The position numbers were made by a program, and so were the translations under genes. From contig CANJIS010000010.1 of assembly GCA_947474565.1 (NCBI GenBank), positions 1 through 64,000 of the forward strand: a DNA stretch of 64,000 nucleotides, in the 5' to 3' direction. Below the pieces are notes generated by a model. The model worked only from the letters and a program-made list of their open reading frames with translations. It made no database searches and was not told the origin of the DNA. Source of the DNA: Alphaproteobacteria bacterium (GTDB taxonomy: Bacteria; Pseudomonadota; Alphaproteobacteria; Micropepsales; Micropepsaceae). Shown in pieces: positions 22,619 to 34,332 of this stretch (the first letter of the stretch is position 1; the number at the start of each line of letters is the position of its first letter).

Positions 22619-23544
22619 GCCCCGAGATTGGCGGCCATAAGGTCTGCGACGCGCTTCCTCCCGTGCGCGGCTCTTATACGTACGATGCGGCGCTGAAGGA
22701 TCTGGTGTGGTTCCGGGCCGGTGGCGCGGCGGAAATTCTGTTCCGGCCGGCCGATGCCGAAGACCTGGCCACCTTCCTGGCGGCACGGCCCGCTGATTTG
22801 CGCATCAATGTCATTGGCGTCGGCTCCAATCTTCTGGTGCGTGACGGCGGTATTCCCGGCGTCACCATCCGGCTCTCGTCCGGCTTCGGCAAGGTTGAGA
22901 CCAAAGGCACGCGGGTGCGGGCCGGTGCGGCAGCGCTGGATGCCCAGGTGGCGCGGTTTGCGGCGGATGCCGGCATCGCCGGGCTGGAGTTTTTGCGGGG
23001 CGTGCCCGGCACCATTGGTGGCGCGTTGAAAATGAATGCCGGCTGCTATGGCCGTGAGATCAAGGACGTCTTTGTGGAAGCGGTGGCGCTGGATACCAGC
23101 GGCAATCGCGTCACGCTCACGCCTTCCGACATGAATTTCGTCTATCGCAAAAGCCAGGCGCGCGTCGAACTGATTTTCATCGAGGCCGTCTTTCAAGGCG
23201 CGCTGGGTACGCCGGACGCGATCCGCGCCCGCATGGAAGAACTGAACGCTACCCGCGAAGCCAGCCAGCCCATTCGTTCCAAGACCGGCGGTTCGACCTT
23301 CAAGAATCCGGAAGGTCAGAAAGCGTGGCAACTGATCGATCAGGCGGGCTGCCGCGGCCTCAAGCTCGGCGATGCCCAGGTGAGCGAGAAACACGCCAAT
23401 TTCCTGATCAATCTGGGCGAAGCCAAAGCCGCCGACATCGAAAATCTGGGTGAAGAAGTGCGCAAGCGCGTGCAAGCCAAATCCGGCATTTCGCTGGAAT
23501 GGGAAATCAAGCGGGTGGGGCTTACGAAGGTGGAAGAGGCATGA
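22615..23544 (+). CDS. murB: UDP-N-acetylenolpyruvoylglucosamine reductase
   Basis: A 309-residue FAD enzyme that reduces UDP-GlcNAc-enolpyruvate to UDP-MurNAc with NADPH. FAD-binding motifs [17 protein letters not shown] and [20 protein letters not shown] are clear, as is the C-terminal substrate motif [17 protein letters not shown] with its catalytic serine, and the [23 protein letters not shown] segment (key residues [16 protein letters not shown]). This pattern is of the type IIa-like MurB found in alphaproteobacteria. It overlaps murC and ddl by four bases each. Confidence 0.97.
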   Translation: MSPEIGGHKVCDALPPVRGSYTYDAALKDLVWFRAGGAAEILFRPADAEDLATFLAARPADLRINVIGVGSNLLVRDGGIPGVTIRLSSGFGKVETKGTRVRAGAAALDAQVARFAADAGIAGLEFLRGVPGTIGGALKMNAGCYGREIKDVFVEAVALDTSGNRVTLTPSDMNFVYRKSQARVELIFIEAVFQGALGTPDAIRARMEELNATREASQPIRSKTGGSTFKNPEGQKAWQLIDQAGCRGLKLGDAQVSEKHANFLINLGEAKAADIENLGEEVRKRVQAKSGISLEWEIKRVGLTKVEEA

Positions 23545-24464
23545 GCCAGTACCACCGCATTGCCGTGTTGATGGGCGGCCGTTCCGCCGAACGCGAAGTC
23601 TCGCTGTCTTCGGGCCGTGGCGTGATGAAGGCCTTGAAGGAAGAAGGCTTCGATCCGGTGATGGTCGATCCCGGCGACAATCCAGGCCAGCAGCTGTTTG
23701 AAGCCAAGCCCGATGCCGTGTTCAACGCCCTGCATGGCCGCTTCGGTGAGGACGGCACGGTGCAAGGCCTGCTGGAATTGATGCGTCTGCCTTACACCCA
23801 TTCTGGTGTGCTGGCGTCGGCGCTGGCGATGCACAAGGAACGCACCAAGGATATTTACCGCGCCGCCGGTCTGCCGGTGGTGCGCTCCTTTGTGGTGGAC
23901 CGGCGTGAAGCGGCGTCACGGCATTTGATGGAGCCGCCTTATGTGGTCAAGCCGGTGAATGAAGGCTCATCGGTCGGCGTCTTTATCATCCGCAAGGGCG
24001 ACAACCGTCCGCCCGCGGCGCTGGGCGCTGAGGACTGGAATCTTTCCAGCGAAATGATGGTCGAAGAATATGTCCCCGGCCGCGAGCTCACGGTCAGCGT
24101 GATGGGCAACCGTCCGCTTTGCGTTACCGAAATCACCACCGATCTGGAATTCTACGATTACGAAGCCAAGTATGCGCCGGGTGGGTCCAAGCACGTGCTG
24201 CCCGCCAAAATTCCCGCCAATGTCACGGAAGAAGCGCTGGCGCTGGCGCTGAAGGCGCATCAGGTACTGGGTTGCCAAGGGCTCACCCGCACCGATTTCC
24301 GTTATGACGACACGGGCGCCAAATCGCGCCTGATCCTGATTGAAACCAATACCCAGCCGGGCATGACGCCCACATCCTTGTCGCCCGAACAGGCGGCCTA
24401 TGTGGGTATTTCCTACGCAAAATTGTGCCGCTGGATGGTGGAGGACGCTTCATGCGATCGCTGA
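23541..24464 (+). CDS. ddl: D-alanine--D-alanine ligase
   Basis: A 307-residue ATP-grasp ligase making the D-Ala-D-Ala dipeptide used by MurF. Motifs: [19 protein letters not shown] at the N terminus, [41 protein letters not shown], and the metal-binding [18 protein letters not shown] near the C terminus. The frame extends upstream to 23499, but 23541 overlaps the murB stop as ATGA and opens on the conserved strand. Its last 13 bases overlap the likely ftsQ start. Confidence 0.97.
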   Translation: MSQYHRIAVLMGGRSAEREVSLSSGRGVMKALKEEGFDPVMVDPGDNPGQQLFEAKPDAVFNALHGRFGEDGTVQGLLELMRLPYTHSGVLASALAMHKERTKDIYRAAGLPVVRSFVVDRREAASRHLMEPPYVVKPVNEGSSVGVFIIRKGDNRPPAALGAEDWNLSSEMMVEEYVPGRELTVSVMGNRPLCVTEITTDLEFYDYEAKYAPGGSKHVLPAKIPANVTEEALALALKAHQVLGCQGLTRTDFRYDDTGAKSRLILIETNTQPGMTPTSLSPEQAAYVGISYAKLCRWMVEDASCDR

Positions 24465-25387
24465 AAATCGAGCGCAAGCTGCGCAACAATCCCGGCGCCA
24501 AGACGGTGCGCCATGCCGCGCGCAGCCCGCGTGAAACGGCCAAAGTGCAGCCAGGTTCGGCGCGCCGGGATGAGAAGTCTTCCCTGTCGCAGCGCCTGGG
24601 GTTTGTCCTCAAGCGTCCCATGCTGGCGATGAGCATCCTGCTACTTGTTCTTGCGCTGCTCGCCGGGTTGGCGATCAGCGGCGCTCGTACCTTCAAGGGC
24701 GCCAAGACTGTGGTTTCGGGCGTGGCTGCCGATGCCGGTTTCGGCGTTTATGAAATCCGCATCACCGGCAACCGCCGTGTGCCCACCAGCACGATTTTCG
24801 CGGCCCTGAGCTTGAAGCCCGGCCAATCCATTTTCTCGGTCGATCTGCCGTCGGCCCGGGCCCGGATCATGGCGCTGGACTGGATTGCCTCTGCTGATGT
24901 GGTGCGCCGCTATCCCGGCGCCGTCACCGTTACGGTGTTGGAAAAGCGGCCTTTCGCCCTGTGGCAGACGCCGCCCGACAAGAACGGTCAGGCGCATTTG
25001 ACCGTGGTGGAACGTTCCGGTGGCGTGATCACCACCCGCGATGTGGAAAAATTCGCAAAGCTGCCCAAGCTGGTTGGCCAGGGTGCGCCCGAAGCTGCCG
25101 GCGCGCTGGTGGATGCCGTGCTCAATCATCGCGCCGTCTCCGCCCGGGTTGCCGCCTATGAGCGCGTATCCGTCCGGCGCTGGAACCTGATCCTGAATGA
25201 CGGCGTGGTGGTGAAGCTGCCAGAGACCAAATGGAGCCGCGAACTGGATGCGCTGGAGCACCTGATCGTGGATAGCGGCATTCTGGAACGGGATGTCACC
25301 GAAATAGACCTTCGCTCGCCTAGCCAATATTTCTTTGTTCTCAAGGGCGGCGAGAAGAAGGACGTGGAGCGAGGAAAAGAGACGTAA
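24452..25387 (+). CDS. ftsQ: Cell division protein FtsQ
   Basis: A 311-residue bitopic division protein: a long basic cytoplasmic tail (about 1-50), one transmembrane helix (about 53-75, PMLAMSILLLVLALLAGLAI), a POTRA domain (YEIRITGNRRVPTSTIFAAL) and a beta domain with RRYPGAVTVTVLEKRPFALW, typical of FtsQ. It recruits FtsL and FtsB to the septum. The ATG at 24452 is preferred; a GTG at 24425 would extend it further into ddl. The TAA stop overlaps the ftsA start. Confidence 0.94.
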   Translation: MRSLKIERKLRNNPGAKTVRHAARSPRETAKVQPGSARRDEKSSLSQRLGFVLKRPMLAMSILLLVLALLAGLAISGARTFKGAKTVVSGVAADAGFGVYEIRITGNRRVPTSTIFAALSLKPGQSIFSVDLPSARARIMALDWIASADVVRRYPGAVTVTVLEKRPFALWQTPPDKNGQAHLTVVERSGGVITTRDVEKFAKLPKLVGQGAPEAAGALVDAVLNHRAVSARVAAYERVSVRRWNLILNDGVVVKLPETKWSRELDALEHLIVDSGILERDVTEIDLRSPSQYFFVLKGGEKKDVERGKET

Positions 25388-26667
25388 TGGGCGAGACCTT
25401 AAAATTGCGCGTCAACAACCAAATTCCCGCTTACCGCACCGGCCTGGTGGCCGCGCTGGATGTCGGCACATCGAAAGTCGCCTGCGTCATTGGCCGCGCC
25501 GAACAGGGCACGCTCAAGGTGCTGGGCAGCGCGCTGCGCGAAGCTGCGGGCCTGAAGGCCGGCACCGTCACAAGTCTGGACCTGGCCGAGGAAAGCATCC
25601 GCGATTGCGTGGCCGCCGCGGAAAATCACGCCGATGCCCGCATCCAGAATGTGCTGATCTCGGTCAATTGCGGCGCGCCCGTCAGCGTCACCTCCCGCGC
25701 TGTGATGGCGCTGGATGGCGCCTTGGTGTCCGATGGCCATTTGCGTCAGTTGCTGTCCGAAGGCCGCGTCAAATGCCGGCTGGAAGGCCATGAAATCATC
25801 CAGAGCGCGCCCACCGCCTATGTGGTGGATGAAGCGCGCGGTGTGCGCGATCCCTCCGGCATGTTCTGCCAGCGTATTGGCGTGGCCATGCATGCTGTGG
25901 CGGTGAAACCGTCACCGCTCGCCAATCTCCGGCTGGCGGTGGAGCGTTGTCATCTGAACGTGGTGGGCTCGCTGTTCGGCGCCTATGCCAGCGGCCTTGC
26001 CGTGCTCACCGAAGACGAAAAGCAGGTCGGCGCCACCGTGATCGAAATGGGCGGCGGCTGCACCTCCATCGCTGTGTTTGTGGAAGGCCATCTGGTGCAT
26101 GCCGATGTCGTGCCGCTGGGCGGTTTTTCCGTCACCCATGACATTTCGCTGGGCCTGTCGGCGCCGCTCTCTGCCGCCGAGCGCATCAAGACCCTGTTCG
26201 GCGCGGCGCTGGGCGACATGGAAGCCGGGTCTGATGTCATCAGCGTGCCGCAGATGGGCGAGGAGGGGGAAAGCAGCGCCTTGCGCGTGCCCCGCTCCAT
26301 GCTCACCCGCATCATCCAGGCCCGCCTGACCGAGATTTTCGAAGAGGTGCAGAAGCGGCTTCAGGCGTCGGGTTATGACGCCGTGGCGGGCCGCAGAGCG
26401 GTCCTGACCGGCGGGGCCTGCCAGCTGGCGGGAACCCGCGAACTGGCGGCGCGCGTCTTGAACAAGCAGGTGCGAATTGGCCGGCCCCAGCCTTTCCCGG
26501 GTCTGGCCGCTGCCTCGGCGGGGCCCGATTATGCCACCGCCATCGGCCTTCTGATGGCGGGCGCGATGCTGCCGCCGGAGATTTTGAATCCCGAACTGGC
26601 CCTCCAACCGGCGGTCCGTGAAGGCAAAAGCTGGCTCAGCCGGTTGACCGGCCGGTGGCTGGAGTGA
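25387..26667 (+). CDS. ftsA: Cell division protein FtsA (actin-like FtsZ membrane tether)
   Basis: A 426-residue actin-fold ATPase that anchors FtsZ filaments to the membrane. Visible are the phosphate-1 motif ALDVGTSKVACVIG, the SHS2-like insertion domain (about 95-180), the phosphate-2 region VIEMGGGCTSIAVF, the adenosine motif VLTGGACQLAGTRELA, and a C-terminal amphipathic tail (GKSWLSRLTGRWLE), the membrane-targeting sequence. It starts on the ftsQ stop (TAATG) and is followed by an 84-base gap before ftsZ. Confidence 0.97.
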   Translation: MGETLKLRVNNQIPAYRTGLVAALDVGTSKVACVIGRAEQGTLKVLGSALREAAGLKAGTVTSLDLAEESIRDCVAAAENHADARIQNVLISVNCGAPVSVTSRAVMALDGALVSDGHLRQLLSEGRVKCRLEGHEIIQSAPTAYVVDEARGVRDPSGMFCQRIGVAMHAVAVKPSPLANLRLAVERCHLNVVGSLFGAYASGLAVLTEDEKQVGATVIEMGGGCTSIAVFVEGHLVHADVVPLGGFSVTHDISLGLSAPLSAAERIKTLFGAALGDMEAGSDVISVPQMGEEGESSALRVPRSMLTRIIQARLTEIFEEVQKRLQASGYDAVAGRRAVLTGGACQLAGTRELAARVLNKQVRIGRPQPFPGLAAASAGPDYATAIGLLMAGAMLPPEILNPELALQPAVREGKSWLSRLTGRWLE

Positions 26668-26751
26668 TTCAACAATAGTAGTGCGAATCAGTTGGGCGAT
26701 TCTGGCGTGCGCAAGAGGGTGACGGGCAAAAGTCACTGAGGAGAATCTAAG

Positions 26752-28224
26752 ATGGCGATCAACCTGCAAGTACCCCCGACCAAGGAATTGCGTCCCCGCA
26801 TCACCGTTCTCGGTGTCGGCGGCGCCGGCGGCAATGCCGTCAACAACATGATCGAGGCCGGCCTCGAGGGCGTGGACTTTGTGGTGGCCAACACCGACGC
26901 CCAGGCCCTGGCGCAATCCAAATGCGAACGCCGCATACAGCTTGGCGCGGCCACCACCGAAGGGTTGGGCGCAGGCGCCCAGCCTGAAGTCGGCCGGGCC
27001 GGTGCCGAAGAATCCATGCCCGAGATCATGGAGCAGCTTCAGGGCTCGCACATGGTGTTCATCGCCGCCGGCATGGGCGGCGGCACCGGGACCGGTGCTG
27101 CCCCCGTCATCGCCCGCGCGGTGCGGGATGCCGGCATCCTGGTGGTCGGCGTCGTGACCAAACCGTTCGCGCTGGAAGGCGACCGCCGCATGCGGGTGGC
27201 CGAACGCGGCATCACCGATCTTCAGTCCTTCGTCCACACCCTGATCGTGATCCCCAACCAGAATCTGTTCCGCGTCTCCAATGACCGCACCACCATGTCC
27301 CAGGCGTTCGCCATGGCCGATGAAGTGCTGCATGCCGGCGTGCGCGGCGTTACCGATCTGATCGTGATGCCGGGCTTGATCAATCTGGATTTCGCCGACA
27401 TCAAGTCGGTGATCTCGGAAATGGGCAAGGCAGTGATGGGTACCGGCGAAGCCGAAGGCGAAGACCGCGCCCAGCGCGCCGCCGACATGGCGATCTCCAA
27501 CCCGCTGCTGGACGATGTCAGCATGAAGGGCGCCAAGGGAGTTCTGATCAACATTACGGGCGGTCCCGACCTGATGCTGTTCGAAGTGGAACAGGCCGCC
27601 AACCGCATCCGCGCGGAAGTCGATCCTGACGCCAACATCATCTTCGGCAACACCATCCTGGACGATATGGAAGGCCGTATCCGGGTATCGGTGGTGGCCA
27701 CCGGCATTGATGCTGAGCTTATGAAGATGCCGGAAAAGAAGATCACCCCCATCCGCGCGAACGTCCGGCCCGCCTTCACGGTGGAAACGCAGCGCCCTGT
27801 GTCTGCGCAGACCACCGTCAATCCGGTTGCCCGCCAGGTCGAACAGCTTGCCAACGAACTGAACGCCACCCCGGCGATAAACGCGGACGAGGCCTATATT
27901 CTGGGCGGCGAGGATGCGCCGATCGTGGGTGCTTCCTATTCGGCTACGGAGACCGTCCGCGCCACGTCCGAAATGCCGCTGGCGCCGCAGAACCTGCAAA
28001 AGGAAGAAAAGAAGAGCAGCGGCTGGGGCTTCTTTGGGCGCAAGAAACCGGCCCATGACCTTCGCCAGGAACCGCGTCCTGTGGCCCAGGCCACCCGCGC
28101 TCCGGCACCCCGTCCCACTGTGGAAGAACAGCCAGCTCCCCCCAATGGTGAGGATCTGTTCCCCGAGCATAGCCGCGACGAACAGTTCGAAATCCCGGCC
28201 TTTCTCCGCAGGCAATCGAATTAA
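26752..28224 (+). CDS. ftsZ: Cell division GTPase FtsZ
   Basis: A 490-residue tubulin homologue forming the Z ring. The GTPase domain shows [13 protein letters not shown], the tubulin signature [13 protein letters not shown] (about 107-119), the T7-loop region [11 protein letters not shown], and [17 protein letters not shown]. After about residue 320 there is a long variable linker, then the conserved C-terminal peptide EIPAFLRRQ that binds FtsA and other tethers. A GAGGAGAA ribosome site precedes the ATG. The 84-base ftsA-ftsZ gap may hold an extra promoter, as often found, but no clear one was seen. Transcription probably ends at the hairpins 28267-28384. Confidence 0.98.
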   Translation: MAINLQVPPTKELRPRITVLGVGGAGGNAVNNMIEAGLEGVDFVVANTDAQALAQSKCERRIQLGAATTEGLGAGAQPEVGRAGAEESMPEIMEQLQGSHMVFIAAGMGGGTGTGAAPVIARAVRDAGILVVGVVTKPFALEGDRRMRVAERGITDLQSFVHTLIVIPNQNLFRVSNDRTTMSQAFAMADEVLHAGVRGVTDLIVMPGLINLDFADIKSVISEMGKAVMGTGEAEGEDRAQRAADMAISNPLLDDVSMKGAKGVLINITGGPDLMLFEVEQAANRIRAEVDPDANIIFGNTILDDMEGRIRVSVVATGIDAELMKMPEKKITPIRANVRPAFTVETQRPVSAQTTVNPVARQVEQLANELNATPAINADEAYILGGEDAPIVGASYSATETVRATSEMPLAPQNLQKEEKKSSGWGFFGRKKPAHDLRQEPRPVAQATRAPAPRPTVEEQPAPPNGEDLFPEHSRDEQFEIPAFLRRQSN

Positions 28225-28237
28225 GCGGTAACAACCT

Positions 28238-28264
28238 GTCATTCCCGCGATAGCGGAAATCCAG
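28238..28264. repeat. Degenerate copy of the dispersed TGTCATTCCCG palindrome
   Basis: TGTCATTCCCGCGATAGCGG followed by AAATCCAG is an imperfect version of the hairpin repeat found intact at 34333 and 57632. It lies 14 bases after the ftsZ stop and directly precedes the first terminator hairpin. Confidence 0.6.
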
Positions 28265-28266
28265 CA

Positions 28267-28296
28267 AAAAGGGCGGCCTTGGCCGCCCTTTTCTTT
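28267..28296 (+). terminator. Rho-independent terminator after ftsZ
   Basis: AAAAGGGCGGCC pairs with GGCCGCCCTTTT around a TT centre, followed by CTTTT. The A-rich 5' side makes it potentially bidirectional. It probably ends the long dcw transcript. Confidence 0.8.
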
Positions 28297-28315
28297 TGAC
28301 AAGCGAAGCTTGTCA
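28297..28315. repeat. Short perfect hairpin between the two terminators
   Basis: TGACAAGC, loop GAA, then GCTTGTCA: an eight-base perfect stem joining terminator one to the second repeat module (which begins GTCATCCCC). It looks like the junction of two abutting copies of the intergenic element. Confidence 0.55.
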
Positions 28316-28358
28316 TCCCCGGCGAGCAGCGCAGCCGCGAGGAAAGGGGATCCAGCAG

Positions 28359-28384
28359 AAAAGGACGGCTGTGGCCGTCCTTTT
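28359..28384 (+). terminator. Second terminator-like hairpin, 16 bases before lpxC
   Basis: AAAAGGACGGC pairs with GCCGTCCTTTT across a short loop. It resembles the terminator at 28267 and follows a second GATCCAGCA-ending repeat segment. It ends only 16 bases before the lpxC start codon, leaving no room for a promoter, so it may act as an attenuator or be read through. Confidence 0.7.
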
Positions 28385-28400
28385 CGCATATAAAAAGCCC

Positions 28401-29252
28401 ATGAACCGCCACACCATCGCCCGTGACGCATCCGCCTCCGGCATCTGTCTGCATGCCGGCAGCGTGGTGACCATGACATTGTCACCGGCGCCGCCCGGGC
28501 AGGGCGTGGTGTTTGTGCGCGCCGATCTGGAGGGTGTTCGGATTCCCGCCCGCTATGACCTGGTGGGGGAAACAAAGCTGGGCACAGTGCTGCAAAAAGA
28601 TGGCGCCAGCGTGGGCGTGGTCGAACATCTGATGGCGGCGGTGGCGGGCGCGGGGCTTGATGATCTCACCGTCACGCTGGACGGGCCGGAGCCGCCTATT
28701 CTGGACGGCGATGCGCTGTCCTATCTCACGTTAATTCAGCAGGCGGGTCTGAAAGATCAGAACACGCCGCGCGACGTCATCGAAGTTCTCAAGCCGGTGC
28801 GCGTCACCCAGAAGAATGCCACCGCCAGCCTGATGCCGGCGGACGCTTCCACCTATGATTTCGAAATCGAGTTTCCAGCGCCCGCCATCGGGCGGCAGGT
28901 TTTTCATCTGGATTTTTCGCCCGCGAATTTTGCGGCGGCCATCGCGCCCGCCCGCACGTTCGGGTTTCTCAAGGAACTGGAGGGCTTGCGTGCCCTCAAT
29001 CTGGCGCGCGGCGCTTCGCTGGAAAACACCCTGGCGCTGGACGAGTGCGGGGTGGTGAATGCCGGGCTGATGCGCTTTCCCGACGAATTCGTCCGCCACA
29101 AAATCCTGGACGCCATCGGCGACATGGCGCTGGCGGGCAGCCCCCTGAAGGCCCGGTTCCATGGCGTCCGATCCGGCCATGCCACCAATAACGCCTTGCT
29201 GCGTGCGCTTTTTTCCGATCCCACGGCCTTCCGCCGGATCACCCTTTCCTGA
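28401..29252 (+). CDS. lpxC: UDP-3-O-acyl-N-acetylglucosamine deacetylase
   Basis: A 283-residue zinc deacetylase, the committed step of lipid A synthesis. Motifs: HTIARDASASGICLHAG at the start, the zinc histidine in VEHLMAAVAGAGLDDL, LDGPEPPILDGDA, FARTFGFLKELE-like PARTFGFLKELEGL, and the C-terminal zinc site RHKILDAIGDMALAG plus the catalytic HGVRSGHATNNALL. The frame is open from 28296, but that would run through both hairpins; 28401 matches the family start. No strong ribosome site is visible. It follows ftsZ as in many proteobacteria. Confidence 0.96.
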   Translation: MNRHTIARDASASGICLHAGSVVTMTLSPAPPGQGVVFVRADLEGVRIPARYDLVGETKLGTVLQKDGASVGVVEHLMAAVAGAGLDDLTVTLDGPEPPILDGDALSYLTLIQQAGLKDQNTPRDVIEVLKPVRVTQKNATASLMPADASTYDFEIEFPAPAIGRQVFHLDFSPANFAAAIAPARTFGFLKELEGLRALNLARGASLENTLALDECGVVNAGLMRFPDEFVRHKILDAIGDMALAGSPLKARFHGVRSGHATNNALLRALFSDPTAFRRITLS

Positions 29253-29349
29253 CCCCATGTCAGGCGTGTATAAAGGCGGTGCTTGGACGGCTTGGGCCTA
29301 AGCCCCTGTCCTGCATGGCGAAAATGCCCAATTAGATGAAAGATCGTTT

Positions 29350-30201
29350 ATGAATCTCGGCGGCAAATTCCGCACCTTTCTGCTGGTGTCCGTGGCGGCG
29401 CTGAGCCTGTGCGGCTGCAGCCTGTTCGGGACCGACGACGCCACCAACGATCTGAACAAGGACGCTGCCGCCTATAACGAGCGCCCGATTGACCAGATTT
29501 ATGCCGACGCCTGGAAAGAGATAAACCGGGGCAATTGGGATCAGGCCGCCACACAGTTCAATGAAGTGGACCGTCAGCATCCCTATTCGGTGTGGGCGCG
29601 CCGGGCGCAGCTGATGAGCGCCTTCTGCTCCTATCAGGCCAACAAATACGACGAAGCGGTCTCTACCTCCGACCAGTATATCGCGCTTCATCCCGGCAGC
29701 CCGGAAGTCTCCTACGCCTTCTATCTCAAGGCGATCTCGCTTTATGAGCAGATCGTGGATGTGGGCCGCGACCAATCCAAGACGCAAGGCGCGCTCGTGG
29801 CATTGCAGGACGTGGTGCAGCGATTCCCGGATACCGAGTATGCCCGCGACGCCAGCCTGAAGGTTGACCTGACCCGGGACCATCTGGCGGGCAAGGAAAT
29901 GGAAATCGGCCGCTATTACCTGTCCCGCGGAAACTATATCGGCGCCATCAATCGCTTCCGGTCGGTGGTGGACAATTACCAGACCACGCCCCAGATCGGT
30001 GAAGCGCTGGAACGGCTGACCGAGTCTTATTATTCTCTGGGGCTGGACAGTGAGGCGCAGACCGCCGCCGCGGTGCTGGGCGCCAATTATCCCGGCACGG
30101 TCTGGTATCAGAATTCCTATAACATCCTGAAAGGGCGCAATCTTACGGCCAAGGCCGATGCGCAATCGTGGATATACAAAGCCTTCCACAAAATGCTTTA
30201 G
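29350..30201 (+). CDS. bamD: Outer-membrane assembly lipoprotein BamD
   Basis: A 283-residue lipoprotein of the BamD/ComL family, the essential partner of BamA in outer-membrane beta-barrel insertion. A signal peptide ends in the lipobox LCGC (Cys near residue 24). Five TPR-like helical repeats follow, with typical segments YADAWKEINRGNWDQAATQF, HPYSVWARRAQLMSAFCSY, PGSPEVSYAFYLKAISLY and FPDTEYARDASLKV. It sits 97 bases after lpxC, in the usual lpxC-bamD-recN-ligA order of alphaproteobacteria. Confidence 0.95.
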   Translation: MNLGGKFRTFLLVSVAALSLCGCSLFGTDDATNDLNKDAAAYNERPIDQIYADAWKEINRGNWDQAATQFNEVDRQHPYSVWARRAQLMSAFCSYQANKYDEAVSTSDQYIALHPGSPEVSYAFYLKAISLYEQIVDVGRDQSKTQGALVALQDVVQRFPDTEYARDASLKVDLTRDHLAGKEMEIGRYYLSRGNYIGAINRFRSVVDNYQTTPQIGEALERLTESYYSLGLDSEAQTAAAVLGANYPGTVWYQNSYNILKGRNLTAKADAQSWIYKAFHKML

Positions 30202-30390
30202 GCGCGGTGCCTGTCGCGCGCCCATACGCTGCCGCTATGGGCCTCATGGCCGTCGTGGCCACATCGCTAGGCGCTCCTGCTCGCGCCACAAAATCCTGCG
30301 CGCCCGGCTTCGAGCCGAATCACCCGATGGATTTTTTGTTCGCTTTTTGTCCCAAAAAATGGTCACATTTTTCGGTGATTTGAGGGCGCC

Positions 30391-32067
30391 ATGCTCGCCG
30401 CGCTGACTGTCCGTGACATTGTCCTGATCGAACAGGCGGCCCTGGAATTCGGCCCCGGCCTGAATGTGCTGACGGGTGAAACCGGCGCCGGCAAATCGAT
30501 CCTGCTCGACTCGCTGGGCTTCGCCGTTGGCGGCCGTGGGCGCGCGGGGGTGCGTGCCGGGGCCTCGCAAGGCTCTGCCACCGCCGTGTTCGATCCCGCC
30601 CCACGCCATCCTTCACGAGCGTTGCTGTCCGCCCAGGCGATGACGTCAGAGGGCGAGATTGTCCTTCGCCGCAGCCTGTCCGCCGACGGCAAATCCCGCG
30701 CCTTTATCAATGACGAAGCGGTGGGGGTGGGGCTGCTGAAGGAATTGGGCGGCTTACTGCTGGAAGTGCATGGCCAAAGTGATGACCGTGGTCTGTTCGA
30801 CAATGCTACGCATCGCGGGCTTCTGGATTCTTTTGGCGGGCTTGAGAGCGATGTCCGCGCCGTGGCGGAAAAATACGCCGCCTGGGACGCCACCCGCGCC
30901 GCGCTGAACGCTCTGAAGGCGCAAGCGGCAGAGGCGCAGCGCAATGCCGATTACGTCCGTGCCGCCGCTGCCGAATTGTCCGATTTTGCGCCGGAAGCCG
31001 GCGAAGAGCAAAAGCTGGCGGGTGAGCGTGCCCTGATGATGAACGCCGCGCGCATCGCCGAAGACCTCAGCGCCGCCAGCCAGGCCTTGTCGGGCGAACG
31101 TGGTGCGGAAGCGGGGTTGGCTTCGGCGTTGAAGAAACTGTCCCGCATGCAGGAAGAGGCGCGCAAGCGCGTTGCCGCCGCCGAAAGCGCCCTCGAGCAG
31201 GCCTATGCCCAGACCGAGGAAGCGCGCCGTGAACTGGACGGGCTGCTCGCCAGCCTGGATAGCGACAGCGCCAGCCTGGAAAAGAAGGAAGAGCGGCTGT
31301 TCGCGCTGCGGGCTTTGGCGCGCAAATATACCTGCACACCCGATGAGCTTGTGCGCGTCGCCGCCGATTTCCAGATCCAGCGTGAAGCCCTGGAAGGCAA
31401 TGGCCAGTCCGTGAAAAGCGCCGAAGCCGCTGTCGCGTCTGCGCGCGCCGGATTTGTAAATTTGGCCAAGAAGCTTTCTGCGGCCCGCGCTACTGCTGCC
31501 AAAAAACTGGAAGCCGCCGTGGCAGAGGAACTGGAGCCCCTGAAGCTGGGCCATGCCCGCTTCCGCGTGGCGCTGGTGCCGGACGAAGATGGCAACGCCG
31601 CCGGTCTGGAGCGTATCGCGTTCGAAGTCGCCACCGTGGAAGGCGCCGCCTTCGGCAGCCTGGCCAAGATCGCTTCGGGCGGCGAGTTGGCGCGCTTCTC
31701 ACTGGCCCTGAAAGTCTCGCTGGCCCAGGCCGCGCCGCCCGCTGCGTTGGTGTTCGACGAAGTGGATCGCGGCGTGGGCGGGGCGGTGGCCGACGCGGTG
31801 GGCCTGCGCCTGCAGCGGCTGGCCGAAACCACCCAGGTTCTGCTGGTGACGCATTCGCCCCAGGTGGCGGCCCGCGCCAGCCGCCATTTCCGCATTTCGC
31901 GGGTGGGCGACAAGACCCGTATCGTTCTCCTGGAAGACGAGGCCAGGCTGGAAGAAATCGCCCGCATGCTCTCGGGCGCCACCGTCACCGAAGAGGCCCG
32001 CGCTGCGGCCAAGCGTCTGGTGGCCGAAGCCGCGACGCCAGCAAAGAAGTCGCGTAAAAGAGCCTGA
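30391..32067 (+). CDS. recN: DNA repair ATPase RecN
   Basis: A 558-residue SMC-like protein acting in double-strand break repair. The Walker A motif is in LTGETGAGKSILLDSLGFA (about residue 28-46), two coiled-coil arms flank a central region (about 150-370, with many Ala/Glu heptads), and the C-terminal ATPase half carries the signature KIASGGELARFSLALK and the Walker B ALVFDEVDRGVGGAVADAVG (key residues VFDEVDRG). The ATG at 30391 follows a 189-base gap in which nothing else was recognised. Confidence 0.96.
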   Translation: MLAALTVRDIVLIEQAALEFGPGLNVLTGETGAGKSILLDSLGFAVGGRGRAGVRAGASQGSATAVFDPAPRHPSRALLSAQAMTSEGEIVLRRSLSADGKSRAFINDEAVGVGLLKELGGLLLEVHGQSDDRGLFDNATHRGLLDSFGGLESDVRAVAEKYAAWDATRAALNALKAQAAEAQRNADYVRAAAAELSDFAPEAGEEQKLAGERALMMNAARIAEDLSAASQALSGERGAEAGLASALKKLSRMQEEARKRVAAAESALEQAYAQTEEARRELDGLLASLDSDSASLEKKEERLFALRALARKYTCTPDELVRVAADFQIQREALEGNGQSVKSAEAAVASARAGFVNLAKKLSAARATAAKKLEAAVAEELEPLKLGHARFRVALVPDEDGNAAGLERIAFEVATVEGAAFGSLAKIASGGELARFSLALKVSLAQAAPPAALVFDEVDRGVGGAVADAVGLRLQRLAETTQVLLVTHSPQVAARASRHFRISRVGDKTRIVLLEDEARLEEIARMLSGATVTEEARAAAKRLVAEAATPAKKSRKRA

Positions 32068-32080
32068 TGAGTGAGGAGCG

Positions 32081-34321
<2,241 letters not shown>

Positions 34322-34332
34322 TCTTCACCCAA

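Noticed and set aside
28296-28324. TTGACA at 28296 as an lpxC -35 element
   Set aside because: It is part of the TGACAAGC hairpin and no -10 lies at the right distance.
25912-28575. 887-codon minus-strand open frame across ftsA and ftsZ
   Set aside because: Antisense shadow of two certain genes in GC-rich sequence; composition (His, Gln, Arg, Gly rich) is typical of a shadow frame.
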